Shown: one piece after another, positions 32,065 through 43,869 of the stretch
Layout of the letters: each line of letters opens with the position of its first letter
Position numbering within the stretch: position 1 is the stretch's first letter
Assembly: GCF_010093535.1 (NCBI RefSeq)
Contig: NW_022985203.1
Span: forward strand, 346,143-410,142
Length of the DNA stretch: 64,000 bases
DNA from: Lindgomyces ingoldianus
Lineage: Eukaryota > Ascomycota > Dothideomycetes > Pleosporales > Lindgomycetaceae
Direction of reading: 5' to 3'
The notes under the pieces: generated by a model
The model's input: the letters and a program-made list of their open reading frames with translations, nothing else
Databases searched by the model: none
What the model was told of the DNA's origin: nothing
Made by a program: the position numbers and the translations under genes

Positions 32065-34175
32065 GCTTCTGCTTCCACCAGCTGTATATCTCCTTATATG
32101 TGAAGATTGCTCGGTTTGGCTCGTAGAGCAACGCCAACTGAAGCACGTCTGTGATCATTATTTCACACTCACAAGAGATGTATCAAAGAAATTCTCACCA
32201 GCGTTGCCAAATACTCACATAGAAAACCACATTAGCAGAGCGAAACATGAAGGGGTCCATTGCGAGTATGACAAAGGCCAATATTGAGTAGCAAAGACTA
32301 GAATTTGAAGTGACACAGGGTAGTGGGACTGGTCATTGAATGAAAGTATGTGGAACGTCACGGATCATTTGGAACATTGGAATCGCACAAAGGGAGAGAA
32401 TACTCCGCTCACTATCATTTTTTTAGCCTGCTTAGCAGTGCTTGCGTACAGCAAGCTACCCGGCTTACTACCATGTAACTTTAACGCATCATTTTCCTTT
32501 TAGAAGGTTGAGCATTTCCCCGGCAGTCGTTGGCCTCTTCGCGGTAGGTAGGGTGTTCGGTAGTTGTGATCACAATTGGTTTATTGGAATGCCTATATTG
32601 ACAGGGGTCGGATAAGAAAGTCATGAGGGGGAGACTTGTTCGTCTTTCCCTTTCCTTGACGAGCCATTTCTTTGAAGACATATTACTTTGCCGACCAGTT
32701 TCCTTATAACTTATTTTTTTAAATAGACTGATTATGTAACGACCTTTTCCTTTCACAAATTCGTTCCTTGGTGACCTATAATTTTAGCGATTGGTTTCTT
32801 TGATAGGTTCTGTCTTTGACATTCTATCTACATGATGTCTTTTAGGGTGATTTCTATTCAAGGACCCTCTGCTAGGGTCCTCAGTTTTTACTTACTTTAG
32901 GAGCAGGGCGCCGCGCTGCTTGTTTTCTTGACGTTATGTTTGCATTCTATCTTGCAAAGCAATCTTGTTTTAATTTTTCTTTAAAATCCTTATTTGAACA
33001 AAAGAAAACTAATTTAGAATTTGGAAACTGCCTTTTCGCCTGTGCCTCCTTTTTATATGATATTTGAATGCCGCCCCCAAAACTAAAAGGTGATGAAAGT
33101 TGCTAGCTTTCCGTCTTGGCACGTGCGGAAGTGTTTGCATTAATTATTTTAAAATGTAGAATGCACAAGCAGAAGCGGATTAAATAACGCTGGATGAGAA
33201 GGGTTTGATGACGTTCCGTTCGAAGCGTGAAGTAGAATCACCAGAAGCGCTACAACTGGTAGGCAATTAGGTATTACCTGAGGACAAGTTCAGGGATGAT
33301 AGGTCTTCTTCACAAGCTGCCACTGAGCTTGGTCGCGATCAGGTTGACTGACCTTCACGAAAGGGAGCGTTGGTGCCATCAGTTGCGGTAAAGCCGCACT
33401 TTGCCGATGCGGCTTGACGCAAGTCGTACGCAGCCCCGTTCCACGACCCTTCAAACATTTCGCACCAAAAGAACTAAGAGGTGCGTTGAGTGGTCCTGTC
33501 ATTGCTGCGCTGGCAATGTAAAGCACACCTGGACGGTTGCAGTGGAGGGTGACGCAAAAAGCAACTAGGGGCGTGTTTCAATCTGGAAGAAGGGGATTCC
33601 CACACCGACAGATTCCCATAGTAGCTTTCCAGTTTACTATGTGGAAGAGCGGTCGGCGATGCCGTGATAAGGATCACTTTCACCAAGCCGCTTCCCGGAA
33701 GAGTGGGTTCCACCACCCCGCATCTCCATACTTGAGCGAAGAGATGTCATCTGCAGGTTCCAGGAGCCAATGGGACCCGACGAGGCCAGCCTGAGATTTC
33801 GTGAAAATGACTAGACAGCGAAGCTGGAGTTGTCCGGGTGTCGCCTCGTGTCCGATGATGCTGGTCTGGCGTCTTGTGAAGTGAACTGTTCCCAGATGAC
33901 TGAGCGAATTGGTCGAATAGGTGGTCGTGATTTTTGCAGAGCCGCATCATGATGTATCCTGACCGCGGATGCTGGGTGTCCCTGGTGGTGGAGCGGGCGT
34001 GTAGATAAGGAAATCGAGTCGCGTCATTCTCATCGAACGACGCGCGAAGGAGGCTTTGAAGCCAGCCGAAACGGAACGACGAAACGAAACTTCTACTCAC
34101 GGACCTCGAGCCGTCGTCCACAACATTCCCATGCCATTGACGGCGAACAGCAACGCGTGAAGAAAACTTGCCTCC
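32065..34175. other. Gene-poor region
   Basis: 32065-33200 is moderately AT-rich with no coding signal. From 33290 to 34175 frames exist on both strands (for example 33747-34121 minus), but they lack recognisable motifs, and part of them are antisense to the start of the zinc-finger gene. An upstream exon of that gene may lie here. Confidence 0.4.
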
Positions 34176-35111
34176 GTGTATAACAGTGAGTTACGCTTGA
34201 TTCGCCCAGAGACGTCTGCCTTCGTAAGGCTGAAAGTGAGGCTGATAACTTCATGCGCCACAGTGGAGGACCCCGCCGCCAGAGGAGGTTCGCTGTCCAG
34301 CATCCTCGAAAATTCCGTCACGCAGTCCCAGATCAGTGAATGGCTATCGTCGCCCACTCGAGACATCCACGCTCGCTTGGTCCATTTTTCTTCTTCTCCT
34401 GACGGCCCGGCGCCTGGCTTGTCCACCAGTCCCAGTCCCGCACAGTATCCACGGTCGCATCGCAGCAATAACTCCTCCATGGCACGCGCCTATCTGCACC
34501 AACACTCGAACGCCTCGACCCACCCGCCCTCGCTGTATAACTACTCAGAGGCCACGCCTACTGAGACGTCTATCAGTACTGGGCTCGCCAGCCATTTCTC
34601 TGGCGTACCTTTGCTGGAGGAGGTAAACGGTGTGCTCGAACGACGGCCGAATCAGCTCAGACAACCCATCTTCGAGTGTTCGTTCTGGTTTCTGAGCTGC
34701 TCGTACATATCCCACAACCAAGAGGAGTGGCGAGTACACTGCTTAAGCCATTTCCGCGGTGAAGAGCCTCCTAAGTCAGTGCAATGTCCGCTGTGTGAGG
34801 ACTTCAAATACACCAGCGACAATGGGTGGACCTCTTGGAACTATAGGATGGACCATGTTGCATACCACCACTTGCTTGGTCACACCCTGCGGACCAGTCG
34901 CCCGGACTTCCACCTATTTCAGCACTTGTGGCAGAAGCGCCTGATTGACGATCAGGATTTGAAGGAGTTGAAAGGCGGGAACCACAATCTCACTCGACCA
35001 CCGTCCAACTTTACCGTAACGAATGGGCGGCGTGGGCGAGAGGGGCATGAGGGGCGGGGCCAGCGACACCAACATATCGGGCGGCGAGGCCAGTTCGGAG
35101 GGCCGTCCTGA
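34176..35111 (+). CDS. C2H2-type zinc-finger protein of a fungal-specific family
   Basis: An open frame of 311 codons that begins with GTG; the first in-frame ATG is at 34479 (MARAYLHQHSN). The frame already looks coding from about 34262, where TGCGCCACAG resembles an acceptor, so an unseen upstream exon probably supplies the start. The protein has a Ser/Pro-rich N-terminal half. Then come two zinc-binding units: C-x6-C with a distal H-x4-H (FECSFWFLSCSY ... HCLSHF), and C-x2-C with H-x3-H (VQCPLCEDF ... HVAYHH). A conserved-looking RTSRPDFHLFQHLWQKRLI block follows. The C-terminus is Arg/Gly-rich. A nuclear, nucleic-acid-binding role is likely. The family is familiar as uncharacterised fungal proteins; the specific role is unknown. 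Confidence 0.7.
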   Translation: MYNSELRLIRPETSAFVRLKVRLITSCATVEDPAARGGSLSSILENSVTQSQISEWLSSPTRDIHARLVHFSSSPDGPAPGLSTSPSPAQYPRSHRSNNSSMARAYLHQHSNASTHPPSLYNYSEATPTETSISTGLASHFSGVPLLEEVNGVLERRPNQLRQPIFECSFWFLSCSYISHNQEEWRVHCLSHFRGEEPPKSVQCPLCEDFKYTSDNGWTSWNYRMDHVAYHHLLGHTLRTSRPDFHLFQHLWQKRLIDDQDLKELKGGNHNLTRPPSNFTVTNGRRGREGHEGRGQRHQHIGRRGQFGGPS

Positions 35112-36958
35112 GAGACTATTAAACAATCCTGCTTCGTCCCCAGCGGCGCGACTCCATGCAACGATGCCACCAAATTGCATTATTCCCCTGTCCGACCGGT
35201 GAACCGTAATCGGATCGTCGAACACGAACCTCTTTTCATGCCGGCTGGCTTCCTGCATGCACACCCGCTCCCATTCGATCTTCTTCCTCGCTTCGGAAAA
35301 CCGACATTGAAACGTGGCCGCCCAATTTGGATTTCTTTTCTCTTCTCTCCCCTGCACAATTTCTGCAGTTAATACTTATTTGGGATTTCTCTTTTGGAGG
35401 TCCTCCACCAAGTTGGCTTACGAGGACACGACGGCATCTTTGGAGTTTGGAAAAGTGTGATAGCGTTCTTGTTCATTTCTTTGGAAGGGTTTTCCGGGCT
35501 TGGTTTCTGACAGTGTATTAAATTGCACTTTTCGCTAGGGAAACGCTCATACCAAGGTTGGACACTGGGCATCAAGGCATACGAGCGACGGAACTCGATG
35601 GAATCCGGGCTAGATAGACCAATCTACAATCCACATTTCCTTCAAAAAATTCCTGAAAGAGAAAAAAAGAGGCTCTACAAATGGATCGCCTGTCTCAGCC
35701 GCACCATTGCACCTTATATCCTCCCAACCAACCTCCCCTAAAAATAATTTGCCTTCCCACACAAGAAACTTCCCGGCCGCCTAAAGCCTCTTCCAAACGC
35801 ATCGTTCCTATTCGCTATATCCAAAGCAGCCGTCTCAGCATCAGCCTCACCATCGTTCGCGAAAATCTCTCAGCCTTACGTAGTATCGTGGCTGCCTGGG
35901 GTTGACCCGCCTCTTTGGGACTAGTCGCATCCTGATTAGGAAAGCACAGGCGTCAGTTGTCGTGTGCGACACGGAATCAAATCCTTTTTCCAGTGGTAGG
36001 CGGAAGGCGGAGATGAGAGGCAAACTAACGGAGATCGAGGGATTTGGGGAAGGTGGATTGTTAGGGGTTGGAAAGGGAATGGCAAGATAAGGCGTGGTTA
36101 GGCTGCAGGGCTGGTGAAAGGCATCCATAGATGTTAACCAGAGGCGGGAGGTGCTACGAAAGGAGAGGGTGGCAAAGGCAGTCTATGTCTAGAGATAATT
36201 GATGTTGCAATAAGGAAAAAATAGATTGATCAAAGTTTCTCTTCTATTCACAGCCTACCGTAAGTTGAAGAGGCATTATACGGGAGATCACGCTGGCACG
36301 ACAGTTGTGTCAGCTCTGGCCTGACCCATTATGGAGGCAAAAGTGTTGAGGCATAGGCGAAGATCCAATCGAAACCTGGACAGTTGGATGGGAGTAATTT
36401 GTATTTTTGCTCTCATTTCCCTGGATTCAAGCCAGCTGCTTCGCGATCCTCCGGTGCTCTAAATGAAAACCATGGTTTAACTCGATCTCTTTCAGCCAAT
36501 GGCTAATGTGCGGGAAGTATTGAGACAATTTCGGAACTTGAAGGACAGAATTTGGGGGTGTGCTATTGTGATAAAGTGTTCGACAAGGAAGACCGGGCAA
36601 GACATGTAGAACATTAGCCCTGCGAAGAGGACAAAGAGAATGATAAACGTCTCAATAATGCCGTGTAAGCTATATGTTAAACACACCATAAACGGTATAT
36701 TGAGCCATCATTCCATCATCTTATATTTCGGAACAATTCCGTCACTAATGTTCTCGACTCAGATAGTTATGAAATACTACACGACCAAACTAGAGCTAGA
36801 TAGTTCCCAAAACAATGTTTAAGCGTGAGTAGGGAAAACTACGTTCTAAGTGATGATATGAATACCTTCATGACAGAGACTTGCAACAAAGATATTGACT
36901 TCCGAGAGTTGCTCACGATTAACTGAAGTTCGAGTTGGTTCTTCTGTGAAGCTTTTGG

Positions 36959-37119
36959 GAGCACCAAGGCCATGAGGAACTGAATTGATGGCAAAAGGAG
37001 CGTAACTGAGAGTTTATATCCAAAGGAGTGACCTAGGCAGTAAGTGGTTAGTGGATATGAGCAGGTAGTAGAGTTCGGCGAGCTTCGGCGAGCTCCGGCG
37101 AGCTCCGTAACTGCAAACA
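36959..37119 (-). repeat. Diverged duplicate cassette, copy B
   Basis: Partner of 30505-30674. On the minus strand it has a TATAAA site (forward TTTATA at 37013-37018) about 30-50 bp upstream of the conserved CAGTTCCTCATGG, whose ATG opens a 44-codon frame (to 36839). Directly upstream is a run of 10-bp repeats. Confidence 0.55.
37074..37106. repeat. 10-bp tandem repeat, about 3.3 copies
   Basis: The unit TTCGGCGAGC or TCCGGCGAGC is repeated three times and then partly, inside copy B of the duplicated cassette. It is absent from copy A. Confidence 0.8.
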
Positions 37120-39825
37120 TCTTCGCTGGCTTAAAGCATGCTAGCTCGCTGTTACTTAAATCTATGTATGGATATGGATGGGCCTTGTGTTTCTGGAAAG
37201 GTATAAGACTGGTTTTAAGATCCTGTCTACCCCGAGTCTTCGTCTCAAAGAAGCCATGAGCAAACCATTTATCAGAAAACCGAGTGTAGGCAGGCAGAAG
37301 CTCTTCCCTGAATCGGCCCCGCGAGTGGCGCAACGAATCCTTTCCCTTATCATCTTACATGTACAGAAGTTAATATGCTGGTGAGCCAATGAGACGTTGC
37401 TGACGCTCGTCTTTTCGGATCCCTCTAACCCCGACCAAAATGACTGTTCCCCTCGGACATCGTCGTGAAGAAGAATTTGCACCTCAATGTCTTGTGGTTT
37501 ACCCTACCATATTAGGTAGATTAGAAGCCTATAAAGAGCCTGAGCGAAGATGCTGAATCCAAAAAACTAAATTTCAGCCTCTGCAAGAACCGAACGATGC
37601 ACTAGACGCAAACCCAGGTGGCTTGTACGCAGACCAAGGTCTTGGCCAAACCATTGGCTTTGCTTTTATCTCGGATTTCGGCCTCGGAGATGTTTGGAAT
37701 CAGTTCCAGTCTCCCATTGGCAACCTAATCAACAACCCCTTTGTATGTGTGTGTACAGTGTTCGGAATCGACACGTGGCAGATGGCCACCTGCAGGTGCA
37801 ACGTGTGAACGTCAAGCTTGCTGTACAGACCAGTTTGAATAAACATTCTTGTAAAATTTGCCTTTTTAAACCTAGTATGACTCTGATTAACTTTATATCA
37901 CCTTAATATTGTTTAGTGTAGTTGTTGTTAATGCTGCCTACGAGCCTCCGGTACGCTAGTACGGCAGCGGTACATTTATACTACGGTCTCTCCCTACCAC
38001 ACTACCTAATTAAGTATTTTATTAAATTTATTGAGCATGGTTTGGAACCTCAGGCATGACCTGCAGGCACCCAAAAATCTGCAGGTACTCCACCTGTAGG
38101 CTGTCGATCCGAAAACCGGGTGTGTAAACAGAGTATATCGCTTTGGGGCAAGGAAATCAATACTTCTGACGTTGGCAGTGAAGTCACCCATGGCGACATA
38201 GTGAGTGCGTTGTCGTCTATTGATGGCGATTGTCAAGATAGCTTTATTTCTAAATTTTGTATATGAGTGTGTGTCTCCCCCTAACCGTATAAGATTATCA
38301 GCGTACTGTGAACTTTCATTTCTATAGCATACACATCAAGCGCGATATGTAGAACCAGCGCCTTTGTGGGTATGGCTCTAGTATCTGTCTAAGGGCTCAT
38401 TTCATATGCTTGTATATACAAGAGGGTTGCCTTTGCTATTCAAATGCTACCCAGGCGATATGCCGAACTTCAGGTGCATCAGCTGAAGGCAATCATTAGT
38501 TCTCAAGTACCACTAGAGGAGAAAACAGTCCTATATAAAGCCACATATTTTCTGCCTCATCTGCGCTGAGAAATATCCGTTCTGCATGTGTTCCTGAATG
38601 CCCCGGTGTACCCCATCCAGACACACAAACACATTGCAATCAGACAGATGGACAGGATGCCGAAGGCGCCATAAATTGTGGGCTCGCCATGTCGCCGTGT
38701 GATTTGCAGACTTGTCAACAAGCAAGTTTGTGGCGTTCTCAAGGTCCAACTTGACTTGATTGATTTCCTACTTGGGTTAGTGACCTTCTTATGTAGGTTT
38801 AACGCTTCTTAAACAGGAATAGCGCTTCTCTCTGACAGTCAACTGGACTTGGTCGTACATGTCTGGTGATTTGTCGGCAGGCTATCATATAGCACGTCAT
38901 AGCTGGAAGATAAGGGAATTGAAGCGGGAGTGTTTCGTTCTCTCGAGCAGTGTCAGAATCTATTATTGCTAGGACAATATTCAAGCATACCTACCAGTCT
39001 TTAAACCCGTCTAGAGGGGAGGAAGCCGGCTTTCACGTATCATAGAGCATCTCGAATGACTCCGTTGCGGCTGGACAGATGTTTGAGGCGTCAATTAACT
39101 CACAAGGCTGAGAGGCTGTATGTGCAAGCTTTGATTGGTCGAGAGTGAGCCCCATGGTCATCTCTAGTTCCATCCACCATACATGTTACTACAGAAGACC
39201 GACAGCGTGGGCAGAACGATAAATGATGCAGGATAGAAAGAAGATGTGGTTATCCTAAATTGAGTTCCCATGCTAGTCCAGAATAGCATAAGCGCAACGG
39301 CCCACTTCATCACTCCGGAGCTCTATTATAGTAGTCAACTTATCTCCTTAAGCGCACTCATCCATCCTACCTCATCTCTGAATGCTCTGGATCAGACTGC
39401 TATGAAAAAAATTCATTGTTTTCTTAAAAGAGAACAAGGTATGCTTGTCAATACAGCTTAGAGCGGCCTCAACATCGGGCATTTGGCTACCCAAGCCAAA
39501 CTCTATCAAACCCTCGGAGCATACTAGGGGTAATTCGGGACAAGAATTTTGGCTTTATTAACGACCTCCTTAATTCCAACAACAACAAGGAATCCGGCAA
39601 ACTATCGTCATCGGCAAATTCGAGGAGCGTCCTTCGACAAAGTTGGATATGTAGACCGCCTTCTTTTTCTTCGAAATTTCTTGACTACGCTTCTGCTTAA
39701 GAAGCGCAAAATGCCCCATCGTCCTATACACCGAGTAACCAATTTCTAGAGGAACTAAGGCTCTAAAGCAAGGCTTCCATATCCATCTTTGACGATGCTC
39801 GCATTGTAGACGTGGTATGGCAACT

Positions 39826-40176
39826 TTATATGGCCCCTGTATTCCGCACCTTGATCCCCTTGTACTCAGTCCGTAGGCTATCCATTTTCTCTTCCAGCGC
39901 CTTGACCTCCTCGCCCAGTCTTTCGATCCGGAAAGGCATAGTTTGCCAGACATGTTTCCGAAGGTTCTCAGCGTTGATGCACCTTTGCCCGCAGTCGATA
40001 CTATGGACAGCATTGTCTTCTATGGTGGCGGTGGTGATGGGAATGAAGTGGGCTCGAATTCGCGTTCTCAGCGGTTCAAAGGAACAGTAAGGGCACAGGA
40101 GCTCAAGCCAAGAGAGGTTGAGGTTGTAGACGAGTCCGCGTAGATTGGGAAGCCAAAGATAATGTATGAGAGACAA
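39826..40176 (-). CDS. Possible small protein with Cys pairs and C-terminal coiled coil
   Basis: An unrecognised 116-codon frame. It reads as protein: a leucine-rich start (LWLPNLRGLVYNLNLSWLEL), a CPYC pair followed by a lone DCGQRC, and a charged helical C-terminus (RLGEEVKALEEKMDSLRTEY) with heptad-like spacing that suggests a short coiled coil. No transcript signal or family supports it. An upstream exon may exist, because the frame starts abruptly. The overlapping minus-strand frame 39570-40013 is less plausible. Confidence 0.4.
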   Translation of the reverse strand: MSLIHYLWLPNLRGLVYNLNLSWLELLCPYCSFEPLRTRIRAHFIPITTATIEDNAVHSIDCGQRCINAENLRKHVWQTMPFRIERLGEEVKALEEKMDSLRTEYKGIKVRNTGAI

Positions 40177-40686
40177 TAATTTAGGTGAGGAATACGGCGA
40201 TTAGTTATAAACGATGTACTTGTGGAAAGTGCAAAGTATCCGATATTTGAGGGAAAGAGAAAAGAGTTGCCATCTAGCTCTTGCTGTGCGAGATATTTGC
40301 ATGGACACATGCTGCAATACGATTTTTTTTTTCGTAATACCGTTGGTAAGACTCACGTTGAGTTGGACTTCACCATCCAGCTAGGTAGTAACTCAACAAA
40401 TATCGGAATCGCGAACTGAACATGGTTTGAAACGAGGAGTCAAACAGTTCTTTCCTATTCTATTACCCTTTCCAAGATTTCATTGCTGGTCACAGGGTTT
40501 CCTTTTTGCCGAATACACAAATACACAACGAGTCCCAATCCAAGCTATTATGAAGGAGACTTCCGATCTCATAACCTGGTATTCTACAAGAAAGATTCGC
40601 TTCATGCCAAGCCCACTTTCCCAATCCCTAAGAAGTCTTATTCCCAAACCCTGTTCAAATCGAAAGGCGATGGTACAACGCTGTCT
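40177..40686. other. Intergenic region
   Basis: Downstream of the RGP1 gene. Short overlapping plus-strand frames at 40427-40785 run into the 3' end of RGP1 on the opposite strand and are not convincing. Confidence 0.5.
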
Positions 40687-43279
40687 TTATACAGCAAGAC
40701 CTTCTTCATCCGTGTTCTCGGATGCTCCACTTACAGCTCCGTAAACCCTCACTGGGACTTGTACCTCGAAGCTCTCAGCTGGTAGCCTTTCTGCTGCGGC
40801 TAATATGATTCCACGGTCATCACTTGATATCTCTTCCAACAACTCATCCCAGAAAGCTTCCTCACCGTCCTCGTGCGTGAGCCTCGGTGTGATGAACTGA
40901 ATTCGGAGCTTCCACTCCAAGCTGACCCCGCTGGTAATAAATTCCGGGGTGCTATTTGGGGGAATCGTAGGAGAAAATGAAAGGCGCTGGGCGAAAAGCG
41001 CGTTCTCGGAGAACGATGTATGCACCTTCCGCGTGACTCGGTATATAGATGCATTCGACCGAAGTGCTATAGCCGGATCTACCTTTTCCGATGTTTCCAG
41101 AGCGACATGAACAGAGTAACAGGGTATATGAGAGTTCGTAAAATCGATCATGGCTGAAATAGTCTCCCCTAACCGGTAAGCTGGACGAGCAAGCATTATG
41201 ACAGCAACGCGCCGTCCGCTGCGTGCAATCTCAAATCGGTTTGCGCTTTGATTTGCGGCGCTAGTCAAGTTACTGCGAAGAATAGCGAGGTCGATCGCTT
41301 CCTTCATATTATGAGGTTCTTCGGCTATTGAACGGCGTCCATGAATAGTGTCTGTCGGGGACAGGAGCCCTAGGCTAGAGTTATAGCGAGGCTTGTCGAG
41401 CAGGTTGTCTACGTAGTCGACAAAGTCTTTGAAGGCCGAATCATTAGAGCTCGGTACGGTAGCGGGTTTCTTTGCAGTAGATCCGTTAGATATGCTCCTA
41501 TCTGGTTCTATAGTCGATGTTCGGGCTTGGTCACGAAGGATGATGTATGGAGACATCAGGTCATGTCCGAGTATCTCCCCTTGGCCTACCCCTATGTTAG
41601 TGAACGTCTAATCTTCGATGAAGCTGTACGTACTGTTCACACTACCGAAGACGCGGAAAGGGATGTCGACATGCTTTACCTGCTGATCTCTTGAGGAACC
41701 TGGTCGTTGCGTACCGATTGTTAAATGGTAAGCGACTTTCATAGACCGTCCTTTATGTGTTGGGGGCAGACCTCGAGGCAATGTAAAGCTGTAGGTGTAA
41801 CTCCGACTCTCCCCCGGGGCCAACCGCAGGTCGACAAATAGAATGGACTGTGGTGTAGTTATTAGCGGAACGGTCTTTGAACTGGCGATTCCCCTCATCT
41901 CTCGTATGCTTGATGGTTCGGAGGCGCCAAGCAATCCGCCCAATGATTCGCCAATATTGCCCCAGCCAAGCGCCCCAAAGAGGCCACTATCTCGTTTCGT
42001 CCTCTCGACTCCGACCACGCCACCACCTCCTTGCCCTCCCACGACTCCTTTCCGTTTCACTTCCTCAAAGGGCGCTTGGTTGATGAGAGAACCATCCAGG
42101 GTGAAAGATCCCATCACCTGCGCGTATCCCATCATAAGTGTTTCAGGGTATTTCTTTGGATTCGGGGGAGCCAATTGGGAACTATGTCGTTGATGAATGG
42201 CTCGGGGAAGGAGACGTGCGGTAGGCTGCGCGACATATTCGGACGCCAAAGTTTCGCTCGAATTGTTGCTCATGGAGTAAAACTCTCCGCTGCTTCTTGG
42301 AGTTCCGTTCAAGCTTGACCCAGACAGTATTCGAGCGACCGGGGAGAGATTCTCCAAGGTTGGGTTCGGTGGAGGTTCTTCGGGAGGCCTGGGAGAGCTG
42401 CCGCGGAGCTGTGGGGTCCGTACCCGTGGACTGCTTGTGACATCGATGCTGCTGGTGGGATCCGGGGAGGGAATGTTCGGTGGAGGCGCTGCAGGAAATT
42501 TGAAATTATGTGAAATAGAGCCTGATGCTTTCCTTGGTGAACTTGGAAGCGTAGAGGTATTCGGAGCGGTGGAAATACCAGTTGCTCTGCGAGGCGGTCG
42601 CATGGGTAGTGGGAATTCATTTGTGGGCTCGTGGATTATAGGAGGGGAGGAAGCGCCGCCCATAAGAGGGGAATGATGGGTTGCGGAGCGGTGGCCGGGA
42701 GAACCAACTATGATAACATCAGTTTCAATACACTGTACAAAGAGTATTGGTAGTACCTGCAAAGGGGCTTGGCCGACCTGGCATGACTTGGAGGCTTGCT
42801 GACCTGCCATGGCCTCGAATTGGCCGCCTCGAGGCAGCGCCCCGATCGTAGTTGACTTCAGTAGCTGGATCAGTCCCAATAGATATTATCGACAGTGACC
42901 TTCCATGTTTGTGTCTGGGTGCCACGCTCCCATTGACTGTTCCGCTGGGTTGAACTGGTGAACGGCGGTCCGCTGCAGTCGAAGGAGTATGCAAGGACAA
43001 TGCCGGTCTGTGTCCGCGAAGATGTGGAGGCGACATTTGAGACCCGAAAGAGGAATTATGGGAGATGGAGGGCCGGGTGGTCGAGGAATGCACAGGGGGT
43101 AGCTTGCGTTGCCTGTCCCCACTAGAGGGGAAGCCATTGAGTTTTGAGGATCGGACAGGAGACCGTTCTGGGCCATTAGGAGGGGTTATGTTCTTGAAGA
43201 TGATTGTACATTCGATGTCTTCGCCAGCGAACACGGTGGGTTCTTTCCATTGCACGAATACGCGAATGTTCGAGGACAT
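40687..43279 (-). CDS. RGP1: Rgp1-family protein (Ric1-Rgp1 Golgi GEF complex)
   Basis: Predicted 833 aa from exons 43279-42757, 42707-41634 and 41591-40687, with introns of 49 and 42 nt. Rgp1 with Ric1 forms the nucleotide exchange factor for the Rab GTPase Ypt6 at the Golgi and is needed for retrograde transport from endosomes. The N-terminus, MSSNIRVFVQWKEPTVFAGE followed by DIECTIIFKN, is the arrestin-like start of the family. A Ser/Pro-rich disordered region of several hundred residues follows. The conserved C-terminal part has LAPGESRSYTYSFTLP, DIPFRVFGSVN, GEILGHDLMSPYIILRD and IQFITPRL. The second intron is unusually short; its GTACGT donor gives the best family match, while a GTAGTG donor upstream would remove four residues. 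An in-frame ATG at 43363 is possible, but the chosen start fits the family. Confidence 0.88.
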
Positions 43280-43869
43280 GGTAGGGATGAGCGTGGTCGA
43301 AGGAGCGGACGTTGGCCGCAGGAGGATTGCTTGTTGCTCATGGGCGGGGTCGGACGACTGCAACTCTGTTAGTCGACATGATCGCTGCCATGCATCTACG
43401 GAGTGGCAGTGCTCGGATTGAAGGCCAGAAAGGGTCCCGTTGCAGACAAGTTAGGAATATCCCGATCAAGCGGTGATGCAGTTCGGGGTCTGGTTGCGGC
43501 ACGTGCACGACATGGAAGTACTTTGTTCCGAATAATGACCAAAAAGGGTTAGTGCAAAGCCCAATTCGCTCCTTCAGGTACAGATGGATGAAATTAAGGC
43601 TGTAATCCCGTCGCTGATGTTGCCGGACGACAATGCTCGCGTTCTGTATATATCTGCTGCATTAGAAGTTACTCTAGCTCGTGTTATTAGAGCTTCGTAG
43701 AAGAGCAAGATCACTAAGTGTATTCATTAGAGACAATATGCTGGAGGGTTGATTGACATAGACCCGGAAGAGCATCCAAATCAGTCACCCGAATAAAGAT
43801 AGCCATTATACTCCTTCAGTAATCGTTACAATTCCATCTATATGTCATCCCTTCTCGTACAATCTTGCA
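43280..43869. other. Intergenic region
   Basis: Upstream of RGP1 and downstream of RRG9 (both minus). No convincing coding sequence. Confidence 0.55.

Larger units (their letters stand above)
35112..39825. other. Long gene-poor region
   Basis: About 4.7 kb with only short frames on both strands. It includes copy B of the duplicated cassette (36959-37119) with a small frame behind it, a 10-bp tandem repeat (37074-37106), and an AT-rich segment at about 37840-38030 that looks partly RIP-mutated. The minus-strand frame 36492-36689 has one strongly hydrophobic stretch (ETFIILFVLFAGLMFYM) but no other support. No gene can be defended here. Confidence 0.45.

Noticed and set aside
34176..34178. GTG as a start codon of the zinc-finger gene
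   Set aside because: Nuclear fungal genes start at ATG as a rule; the open frame more probably continues from an upstream exon or starts at 34479.
34097..34480. 127-codon minus-strand frame
   Set aside because: Antisense to the zinc-finger gene, whose strand has the recognisable motifs.
41608..42879. A single 423-codon minus-strand frame as the gene product
   Set aside because: Its first part reads through the RGP1 first intron in the wrong frame; the family sequence begins only after the splice at 42707, and the end runs into the second intron.
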